From: Paramarasmius palmivorus
Taxonomy: Eukaryota; Basidiomycota; Agaricomycetes; Agaricales; Marasmiaceae
Assembly: GCA_037176845.1 (NCBI GenBank)
Contig: JAYKXP010000067.1
Location: forward strand, 248,001-312,000
DNA length: 64,000 bases
Reading direction: 5' to 3'
Shown here piece after piece: positions 54,908 through 64,000 of the stretch. A program made the position numbers and the translations under genes. Every line of letters begins with the position of its first letter. Positions within the stretch are counted from its first letter, which is position 1. The notes under the pieces are model-generated. The model searched no databases, had not been told where the DNA came from, and saw only the letters and a list, made by a program, of their open reading frames with translations.

Positions 54908-56217
54908 TCACCGCGCTTCCAGAAACAGGGCAGTAAGAGCATCAGAGGTAACGGTAGCATGCTTTTTGAACCTGCAAGACAGAAGGATGACGTTAAAAGC
55001 TAAATATCATAGAAGGCGAAAGAAACGCAGCAATCTCGATACAATCCCTCCCGTCCGACTGCAACACCTTCCTATTTTGTACACGCTCCAACGATCCGCC
55101 TACTAGGTCTTTTTCTTCGAATGCAAGTACCCGAAGAAGCCACAAATCGAGTATTAGGCACCGATTCACTAAATAAAGAAAGCACGGAAAGAGCAACAAC
55201 GAGCAGGACGGACATCGGCCAAAGAAGTGAACGATTACTTCAAGTCGTACAAGACCGAATCCCTTTGATCCTGCATCGGACACAGCTCGCTTCCTACGCA
55301 ACATCCAATAAAGCGCAATTGCAATTAAAGGAAACGAGAAATAGGGGGGGGGGAAACGGTAAAGCAAGCCTTTGGAAGGACAGATCGTGAACCTTCACTG
55401 TCGTACTCGGGAACAAGCAACACATCGCCAACGAGGAAACGGCCCAAATCAACAGTTAAGTAACCTTTTCCCACGGAAAAGGGAGCGAGGAGAAGGTCAA
55501 AGCCAAAAAAAAAAAAAAAAAAAAAAAAAAGAATATATTCGAAGTCAATCGCTACCACATAGCCATTACAAAAACTACAGTCATTCCACCCGAACACAAG
55601 CACCGGCAAAGAACGTCCCGGAACCTACGCATCTACTTTCCCCAAGACGATAGCAAAAAGCGCATTAAAATGCACGGTATGATGAGCAGCCTGACCAATG
55701 CGAAAACCAGACAAAGTGAACACCACTGTGACCAAAGAATTATCTTCTACCTCCGGAAACGGATACCGAGGAAGGCTAGTATATTTCTCCCAATCAGACG
55801 GCTCAAACCGAAAGCCCTTCGCACCAGGTCTTGTTCGACCATCATACAAAGGAACTAATAGACATGTCAGCCATAGGAAGCTATAAAACAAGAATCAGAA
55901 AACTTACTTCCTTCTCGGAATAACCGATAAGCAGGGGTTCCCGATTCCAATATGTTGACAGTAGACACGTCAAAATCTTCTTCGTCAGAGCTGGGAGGTT
56001 GTATTTCCGCACGCTCGGACCTGCCCGCACCTTTGGACGGGGATGAATAAGGCGTTGAGGCAAGCTTATCCTCGCCCTTGCTCTGATCAAGACCTAAATC
56101 AAGAAACGAAACAAAATACGATCAGATTGAAATACAAAAACACCAGACCTTAAACAAGCAAGGAGAACTCACGATGAGGAGACCAGCCTTGACGCTTGGT
56201 TTGAAACACGAGCGCAT
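54908..56217 (-). CDS. Unrecognised intron-dense gene
   Basis: Exons in order: LVFQTKRQGWSPH; LDQSKGEDKLASTPYSSPS with an acidic PPSSDEEDFDVS segment; then IPLYDGRTRPGAKGFRFEPS, WEKYTSLPRYPFPEVEDNSL and VTVVFTLSGFRIG ... LFAIVLG; then less certain segments across a long poly-T (minus strand) region; and a last exon FKKHATVTSDALTALFLEAR ending at 54908. The first three exons splice in frame with GT-AG ends. Disordered front, folded middle. I do not recognise the family, but the D-G-R ... P-S-D-W ... S-L-V-T-V pattern looks like a real conserved domain. It lies immediately upstream of the MYND gene on the same strand. Confidence 0.45.
55505..55530. repeat. 26-base A homopolymer
   Basis: An unbroken run of 26 A on the + strand, with a run of ten G at 55344-55353 nearby. 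Both lie within the span of an intron-dense minus-strand gene, probably in introns. Homopolymers of this length are prone to sequencing error. Confidence 0.9.
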
Positions 56218-57881
56218 TCCGCTAATACCACTTAGTTTCGGCGAAATCACCTAATACTATGACTGCTCTCAGTGTACAAAAGCACTCTACTGTGGCGTAG
56301 TTGTGCAAGTGTGGTTCGGCGTGATCAGAGTTGCCGCGCTTAGAGATATCTACTCAAGCTTGGTCTCAAGAGGGGTAAAATCACTTCTATTCGTCGAAGT
56401 TCTAGGAAAGTACACCTGTATAGATGCGTAATAGGGTCGTCCTTGCTTCTATAAGCTAGGAAATAAGGCGCCAAGGGGCTATGTGAAGCTGATCTTGGTT
56501 CGATCTAAACTGCCTCAAGGGATCTGACTCTCTCTAAGGTAAAACTACAGCACAACTGCCGGAAAACAGCCACCAAAACTGTCTTCTATAAAGCACGCAA
56601 GCAAGGAAGCTCAGCCACCAAAACTGAGGCCTTCTCTACGATGCTAAAGTGTAACCCAACTGGTTAAAACACTTCCAGAACGCCACCAAGACGAACTAGT
56701 ATAAAGTTTCACTAATAGGAGAAGTGTAGAGCAATACACAAAGCCAACAAACTTGGTCTTTATCGCGACCTCTCAAGTTCTTGTCTGCAGTAAGATCTCA
56801 ACTAGTCTTCTCAATAAGGCTAGGGCCTGACTTGGGTAGAGTTCTGATCGGACAATAGCAATCTATTCGTACGATAACCACATACAACGCGTAACGTGCA
56901 AGTGGGGGGCAGAATCCTCTGCGGTCCCCGTACATTTGGTGTCCTTTTTATACTGTCCAAGGTGAATAAACTGAATAATAGGTAATCTGAGTCGGAATAA
57001 CTGCGGAACGAGACGGAAAAGAGATGAAACAGAGTCGGGAGAGAGATACAACGAGAAAATATACATATCAGGGAAATCTATAGGTCACAACGTCCATATA
57101 TGGCGCAAATAGCGTGACGAGCGAGTAGTAACACTCTGTTTTAAGGTACAGGAGTTGAATCCTGGCCGACGGTTAGGCGTTTAGCCTTTATAAAATTTTC
57201 TTTTCCATGCGCCAAGCGCTTTTCCACCAATCGGAGGCCTGGCAGGGTCCTCCCGAGCTCCTCATCGCTCAACACCGTTCCTCCACATAACGCCGCCTCT
57301 AAATTTTCTTATCCACTCCATGTGGACGTGTTCCAATAAGGTAGATCAGAGGGAATCCGCTTCCGCCACCGTGGCAACGGTTTGAACAGCTTTGCCTCCG
57401 CTCCGATCAATAGGTTCCACTTCGGCCGACAGGTCTCTAGACCCTTGCCGTATCCGGCATCGGTGATTTCCGATCAGTTTCCCCCTCTGCCATCAGTCCC
57501 GAGTGATGCCCGAGCCAGTATAACTCTTCTGGGTGTATGAAGGGGTAAATTAACTTGTAAGAATCCCTTTGGTGCGTCCGGTAGGTGATCTAGGTGTAGT
57601 CCGTAGTGAATTCACTTAAGGACCTTCTCCCTACAGTTTTCAGGAGGTGATTGTACTTCGACAACCACTGGTAGAAGTAAAAGTGGTGGCCAGATACCCA
57701 TGTGGGGCGTACCATGTACCAGGATCCACTAATATAACCACCTAAAACACCTTCCGTCCAATGACTAGCTATTCAGGGCTCATACTAGTCCTTCTATAAC
57801 CATTATGTGTTTATGCAACAATAATAAAGTGCAAAACTAGCGTATTTGCGTTCGAAAAAGAAGTGATTAAAGTCAGGCGTA
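56218..57881. other. Long non-coding stretch
   Basis: About 1.66 kb without a convincing open frame on either strand, unusual in this compact region. It holds several TATA-like words (for example TTTATAAAATTTT near 57187) and phrases such as ACAGGAGTTGAATCCTGG (57149 onward) that recall retroelement or tRNA-derived sequence, but no tRNA fold, LTR pair or target duplication could be made out. It may be a degraded transposon or a long shared promoter. Confidence 0.4.
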
Positions 57882-60800
57882 TCACCGCCTGCCAGGGGCA
57901 TGCATAGAGACGTCATTAAAGTAAGTCCCGATATTGCACTGCAATATCTCCCAGTCATTCTCTAACGGACGAACGTGGAGCTGTTTCACCATCGACGCTC
58001 CGCTCTCTCTACCCTGACCTACATAACTTCGTAGACACACCCCACTTAAAACGCAGGCCAAGTTCCGAGAGCCTTCCGCACGCGGAACCCGAACACACTC
58101 CCAAGTCCGGACACAGCCAGCCAGTGAGATCCGGGCAAGGTTTTTGAACACCTTATACTCCTTGAAAAGCATGCAACGCACGAGCTTGCTACGGAGAGAT
58201 CAGACAGACCAAACAATGACAGCATCACTGAACCTACCTCTTGACTCAGGGGGGTACAGATTCAAGTAGACCGCCATAAGAAGCAGGAGTAAAGGCATCG
58301 AACGCATCCTCAGTATTAACGTAGCCCATAAACTTGCATCGACGAAGCCTAAAGCAAACATGCATAAGCGAGGATACCACAACGACGAAAGGACTAACTG
58401 GTTGATCCAGGGGAGCGATCCGTACAACTCCGCCAAGTCGGGATGAACTAGCTCCGAATCCAACAAGGGTATCACACCAGATCCTTGGGCCTGCTGCAGT
58501 GCAACATCTTCGGCATCCAAATCATCATCATCATCATCCGAGTCTGGAACTGCCGAGACAAAAACAGAACCACTTTGAAAAAAAAATAATTAACATTATG
58601 AACGCAAGTTACTTCAAAAACATACCCAGCCCCAACGACTCCCGTTCCCTTTACCGGCGCCACGGATCTACACGGAGAACACTTCAGCACGGAAAACGAC
58701 ACACCAAAAAGACCCTCAAACCTCTCGACACCTGCGTCACCTCTGACAGAGCCGTCCACAGGCTGTGAAGAACGGCTTCCAAAAACAAAGGCGTGAGCAA
58801 AACCAACCAAACAAAAAAAGAAAAAAAACTGACACCCCCCTATCACCTCTACGCCTACTACAAATGAACAAATCACCAAGCAGTCAGTCAGTAAGACAGC
58901 GACTATCAGAACACACGACGCGAACCTGCCCGGTAAGCCAACGGGTGCTACCTGAACACTGTCGAACGACCCGGAAGAAGAGGGCACACCAGGAAGGCTA
59001 GCATCAGGTCTATCATCCTTAAGCACCAGAGCAAAACCTGAACGCAAGATCGACTCACTGGGAACCAGGTTGAGCATCATGTCCAACAGGTCGCTCTGCA
59101 TCGTCACAACTAATCAAACAACGTATCAGCTCCAAAAACGCAAAAAACCAAAGCTCGAAAACTAACATGTCCCAGTCAGGCGAGTCACGAGGTGGTCTTT
59201 TATCAACGTTAGGTGGCCTCGAAACACCATCACTAACAGCCGGAGGAAACATAAAAAAACAAATCTTTGAGAGTTCAAAAAGGCAACTCACGGGGTAACA
59301 TTATCTGATTTCTTCGCAGCAGTCTTTGCAGCTGCCCGCGCTGCAATTCCCTGGAAGATACTGGTAGGAGACGGGGGGCTCCAATCCGAATCGCTTAGCG
59401 AGCTACACACATTTAGCCAAACAGCAACGAACAGTCTCCTACGGCTACTCACCTAAGCTCTGATAGAGCCAGCGCTGACTTGGACCGATTCCTAATAAAA
59501 CATAATCAATACACGCACTCATGAAAGACAAGCATCAGCTCACTTCTTGGCCTTGTTCGGGACAGAAACATCCTTCATAGAGACGTCTCCGTTATCGATG
59601 TCTCTAAATATTCTCTTCAGCAAAAAGCACCAAGTCTCCCATCAACAGAACCCTCAAACTAACCCAGACGCAGTGGAACCCACAAGGACACCTTCCTTCC
59701 CACCCTTAGAAACACGCTTCCCCTTTCCAGCTTTCCCGCCAGGTCTGCGACCAGGGAGCACGGAAGATCGCGAGGCAGCAGGTTTGTATGAAGACTCCGA
59801 TAAGCTATAAAAGTATGTCAATCAACACGGGACAACACAAAGCCCAACATGACATACGTCTCAGAACCAGGCGCTTCATCTTCACGCCCGTTAACCAAGC
59901 CATCTATCCTAAAGCAAACATTATTTCGACACTCAATACAATAAAGGGAAACAAGCCATACCTTTCTAGCAGCGTAGCATTCACAGGTCCAGCCAAAGCA
60001 CCCTTCTGGGACGGTTTTCTACTACGATACAATATCTATCAGCCGGAAACGACATGCAAAGCCAAAGTAACACTTACAGACGAGAACTAGACCGCCTACC
60101 ATCGCGCTCTGGCGATTCAAGATCACGAGCCTCAACTGGAGCAGAACTAAAAGGTGCCAGTAAAGAGTAAGCACTACAGACCCAACATTTCCAACAACTA
60201 CCAACCGTTTCCTAGGTGACAACGTAAGATCCTGAACACGAATCTTAGAAGGTGTTTCGCTTCAAATAAAGAGCATCAGTCAAAGTTGATCAATGCAGCG
60301 AGCGACGCACTTGGGATCCGAAATCATTCGGCGCTTTTTGTCAGAAGCTGAGGAGCCGCTAGGCTCAGTATAAGCAACGTCAACAGCAGAAGATCCCGAC
60401 CTAAAACATAAGAATCAAACAGACTCCCTGTCACAGACAAAAAAGGGCGTTACGAAGGACGGTTGTTACGAACAACCAATTGAACATCACTAAGAACGGT
60501 AAACCATGAGGACCCAAAAACTTCCACAAACACCGGGTTAAACATACTCGTCGGAATCCACGGTGCCGAAACGCTGCACAGAAGACCTGCGCTGCAACTT
60601 CGAAAGGGCTGTCCTTCTATAATACCTTCAAATCAGTGAACGGCTAACAGCGGAGACCCTCAACACGTACGATATAGAGACTACAGCTCCTTCACCGTCA
60701 CTATTATCCTCAATCACTGTGATATCGCTCGAGTCCCTAAAGCGGCGTATGAGACACAAAACCAACGATACAATGATCGCTCACTTTGCGCCTCGGGATG

Positions 60801-61134
60801 CACGACTACGTTCCCTAACACCAACATTAACATGTAGCACCGTCAAAACCGAAGCAGTCCACTAACCTAGAATCAGACTCCACAGAATCACTTTCAGAAA
60901 CCAAGCCCAACAACGAGGAACAAAAGATGAGCAAGCAAGACCTATATACCAATACAATCCAAATCTCACCTGGAGCCTGCCTCCTTCCTTGCCAATCCTT
61001 CGCCACGAACCTCAACGACATTAGCAGCAACTGCATTCACAGCCTTTGCCTTTTGTCTACAGAAAGGGAAAAAGCTTGAATCAGTGACATCGCAAACGAA
61101 ACCAATATCGAAACACGAACCCTTTCCTAGGCAT
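57882..61134 (-). CDS. Intron-rich gene with many very short exons, unknown family
   Basis: The ATG at 61134 gives MPRKGQKAKAVNAVAANVVE, a basic start that splices in frame. It is followed by a long series of exons of about 15-50 codons rich in Ser, Lys, Arg and Asp (SDSDWSPPSPTSIFQGIAAR, GRRPGGKAGKGKRVSKGGK, SGSSAVDVAYTEPSGSS), with introns of about 50 bases. The folded C-terminal part has VIPLLDSELVHPDLAELYGS, LPWINQ, then KLVRCMLFKEYKVFKNLARIS and ends NDVSMHAPGRR at 57882. The front half should be disordered and nuclear; the tail is probably a domain. No known family is recognised. Not every junction between 58.5 and 60.9 kb is fixed, so the exon count is an estimate. Confidence 0.5.
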
Positions 61135-61651
61135 GTCAACACAATGATAACCAAGGATTATCGCTACAAAAAATCAGAACACGAAAATATAGGGTAGCAG
61201 TATGGACTCACCAACCAAGACTTATATAGCCAACCATACTTCAACCTCCCACAAAAGACCCTTACAAACAGTAGCCCAAAGAAGAAATCGGGAAAAGAGC
61301 ATCCGAACAGACCAAACGACGAGCAAGGAATCGACACCATAGTCGTAGTCGTGCATGACGGTGAAGCGAAGAAAACAGGGAAGCACGAGGCTTCCCACGT
61401 ACCACCCGAAACCGAACCTCGGCAATAGAGATCCCCGAAATTCCCGGACACCATAAACAACTTCTTGCCTTCTGGAACGAAGCACAATTCCAATGTGGAC
61501 GAAACTAGATTTCTTCCAGACTACCAGCTCGCCTCAAGATCGCTCTACACGAGATTTTGTCAAACGGAGATGCAAGCAGACCTGGTAAACACGATACGTT
61601 CCCTGTCTTTCAGCATCGAATTCAAATGCCAAACCGACCAACAAAATCAGT
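61135..61651. other. Divergent promoter region
   Basis: About 0.5 kb between the divergently transcribed genes at 57882-61134 (-) and 61652-62779 (+). It contains overlapping open frames on both strands with no domain content. Most likely a shared bidirectional promoter. Confidence 0.4.
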
Positions 61652-62779
61652 ATGACCGCTTCAAATAAAAGCCAAGTCCACCTTCGCCTCTTCAGGACAG
61701 ACCCCTCATCGTTCAGCAAAGGCAAGAGCACTTCCAATGCTAGGAACCTTCTACCAGCACGACCAGGCTGGTGCGTAACGATCACACAAAACGACGGTCA
61801 TCTTCTCACATCCTCTTTCAACAGCGAGCCAGCTTGAAGCCATATCCACAGAAAGACTCAACACAGGCTATCTGGTAAATCCAATCGCACAATATGATAA
61901 AGTACGTCTATCTTAACACGAACTTGCACATCGCAACAACTCACAGCCCACTCAGAGTATATCCGAGACTAGGTTCACGACAACTAGCTCAAATTCCGTA
62001 GGCGGAGTAGCATGGCGCATCACCACCAACGACGGAGGCAACGCGTCTGCGGAGGAAGTGGTATTCACCATCCACGGAATTATCCTCCAATGTGATCTAC
62101 CACCTATCATACGACCCTTTGGAAAGTGAGTACCTACTTAGCCACTGTAATAAACACAAACTAACACTTTGACGTTAGATCTACGTCTCCCAAACACCTC
62201 CAACAGCGAATACTCCTTACTGGCCTCGGAACACCCACTTTCAACCAAGCGCTGGACGGGCTAGTACGGCTAGACAGTCTACTCAGGCTCAACCTACGAG
62301 ACACTCCGAAGGAACTAGCTCAGAACATAGGCGGTCACCCCACGCTAGGGATCACAAACAGATATTTCACGAGCAAAAGAATGGCGAACGAGGAAGAACA
62401 CATTGGATTCAACGACAGTATCGATCCAAAGGGAATACTCGAGGCCTTCAGAGGTGATACCCTTGTACACACTACCGAAAACAAGGTCTTCTATTATCGG
62501 AAGCAGACGCACTTGTCGGGAGACGGCCTGTCAGTCCCGTATACCTCTTCATGCCTGCTCTATTAACAACACAACAGATTCTCGAAGACTCAGCCTGCAA
62601 ACATCAAGAACGGAGATATAGTGGAAGTACAGTTTACGGCAACTCTAATAGAATCCAAGAACAGGAAGATCTCCACAAAGACGAACTGCATCACCAAGCT
62701 CGTACTACGTTCCATAACTCTGTTGGACGACACATTTTCCGAGGTGCCCATCTCCCTCGCCTACAACAACAACTACTGA
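61652..62779 (+). CDS. Unrecognised gene of a repetitive Agaricomycete-type family
   Basis: Exons 61947-62125, 62179-about 62528 and about 62578-62779 join in frame (phases 2 and 2) and read FTIHGIILQCDLPPIIRPFG, SPKHLQQRILLTGLGTPTF, FRGDTLVHTTENKVFYYRK, then NIKNGDIVEVQFTATLIESK and LVLRSITLLDDTF, stopping at 62779. The NGDIVEVQ plus LRxxxLLxxxF pattern looks like a conserved beta-rich domain, and I have an impression that such proteins are multicopy in Agaricales, but I cannot name the family. The first exon is taken as 61652 onward (MTASNKSQVHLRLFRTDPSS); its junction to 61947 is unresolved, so the 5' end is tentative. Confidence 0.5.
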
Positions 62780-63169
62780 CTACCTTCACTAGAGAGCCAA
62801 AGTTGCACTGTTATCTGCACCTAGACCCAGAAGCTCACTAAAGAGGAAAATAGGTCATGACGAAGAAGAGTCGAAAGAAGCGGAACACAGACTCAAGAGG
62901 ATGACCATAGATAATTCACTATAAACTCCAGTAACATGATACGTAGACAACTCTGATATGCCTTTCACTGATGAAACAGCGAAACTGTACACCGAACTTA
63001 TCCCTGGCCAAAAAGAACCAAACGACCACATGTCACAATTAACCGACAGCCGCAAATCCCGATCCAACTTACATATATCACCCAAAGCACTACCAGCAGA
63101 ACAAACAAACACAACTCGATTTCCATATCGCTACTACAACAAACGACACCAGAAGACAGCACACAGGCT

Positions 63170-64000
63170 CTAACCTAGATGAGCCATAGCAGCACGCATA
63201 TCTCCACCAAAAACGGTAACAAATTCACGAGCAGAAATGAACGCAACATTCGGATTAGGCGCCATAGGATCGCAAGGAAGTGCAGCATCTCGAGCCACTC
63301 GATCATAGACGGCATGAAGATGACTTAAGAAATCGCAAAAAAAATGATCATCAACACCTCAAACTCGATAGCAATCCCAGACCACTCACTGAACCACGTC
63401 AATAGCCTCACTCTTCACTGTGGCACAGGAGAGCACACCAGAGCGATCAAAACTAACCAAGACCGGCCCATACCAAGGACGGCGCAGTCCTCCGGCAAGT
63501 AAGCCAAGCATGTAAGTCAGGAACTCGTTGGATCGGTCCTGAACTGCCGTCGTCTGCTTGAGGTATATCAAGGTGTAGTTCTCAACGGGCCGCGTCACCA
63601 TGTAGGTCCGCTTCAACTCTGCAGGGGGCTCCGCTCGCAAGTAGGGCCCGAAATCCAATGACCTCGCAGAAGAACTAGAAATCCAAACAAGCCGGGGGAC
63701 CCCAACCAACGGAAAATAAAGATAAGGCTGACAAGCAATAAGACCAAAGGGGGAAAAAGACAAGTCAGCACTGAAAACCAACGAACCTTGACAACATCCT
63801 CCTCAGCATCGAACCCAAACTGATAGGAGGAACCAGTATCATTCAAGCCTTGCGCGTCGCCACCCTAGAAAATAATAAATACCCGTAAGACGGTAAAACA
63901 AGAAAGAGAAACCACTCACTGACAACGATGGACTGGCATTCTCGTCGGATTTCTTTCCAGTCCCCCCCGAAGAACCTGTCTTGGGAAAGGAACGACGAGC
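63170..64000 (-). CDS. Unrecognised gene, 5' end beyond the window
   Basis: Exons read ARRSFPKTGSSGGTGKKSDE (running off the window), GGDAQGLNDTGSSYQFGFDA, LDFGPYLRAEPPAELKRTYM with VENYTLIYLKQTTAV, LGLLAGGLRRPWYGPVLV, and last FLSHLHAVYDRVARDAALP with APNPNVAFISAREFVTVFGG, ending AMAHLG at 63170. Introns are about 45-55 bases and the frame holds. Disordered Ser/Lys-rich front, then two compact conserved-looking blocks. No known domain recognised. It belongs in style and setting with the unknown genes at 54.9-62.8 kb. Confidence 0.5.

Noticed and set aside
57140..57180. tRNA-like phrase around GGAGTTGAATCCTGG
   Set aside because: The stem leaves a six-base loop and lacks the TTCGA core; no acceptor stem, D-arm or anticodon arm could be drawn around it.
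56218..57881. Solo LTR retrotransposon
   Set aside because: No matching LTR, no TG...CA boundaries with target duplication and no primer binding site could be shown by eye.

Overview
The window is nuclear DNA from a filamentous basidiomycete, most likely an Agaricomycete (mushroom-forming fungus). The support is: dense GT-AG introns of about 45-60 bp, genes packed on both strands, and protein families typical of Agaricales genomes (F-box/nucleotidyltransferase-like proteins, MYND-finger proteins, JmjC-like cupins, fungal GIY-YIG domain, hAT and Helitron transposons). No rRNA, tRNA or CRISPR was recognised. The species cannot be named from the sequence alone. Exon joins were worked out by eye.

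Layout. 0-1.7 kb: F-box/nucleotidyltransferase-like gene. 1.75-9.0 kb: Helitron 1, with a 15-bp minisatellite between its 2104-codon Rep-helicase ORF and a candidate 3' end; its helicase Walker B motif is damaged. 9.2-9.5 kb: retropepsin-like fragment. 9.7-11.8 kb: TPR protein. 12.1-12.9 kb: uncertain gene. 14.1-21 kb: three conserved housekeeping or metabolic genes on the + strand (secreted FAD oxidoreductase, penta-EF-hand protein, UDP-glycosyltransferase), followed by a nested inverted-repeat element just after the last stop codon. 21.8-31.4 kb: small intron-rich genes (GIY-YIG membrane protein, F-box/LRR-like protein, RNase H1-N-like protein, a second F-box/nucleotidyltransferase-like paralogue, an unknown, an Hsp20-like protein).

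31.6-43.1 kb is transposon territory: an internally deleted, decayed hAT element (32.5-34.4 kb) and an apparently intact second Helitron (2678 codons) with a C-terminal cysteine-protease-like (USP-type) domain.

43.4-64 kb is an accessory block of intron-dense genes: a JmjC-like protein with a degenerate iron site, an unknown protein, a third F-box/nucleotidyltransferase-like paralogue, a probable membrane protein flanked by GC-rich repeat tracts, a MYND zinc-finger protein whose finger seems to be split by an insert, and four genes of unrecognised families. One of these four has many very short exons. The three paralogues share an intron at the same place and phase, which shows duplication and spread. 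The most interesting items are the Helitron protease fusion, the helicase repeat read in all three frames, the split MYND finger and the four-gene unknown cassette at 54.9-64 kb.
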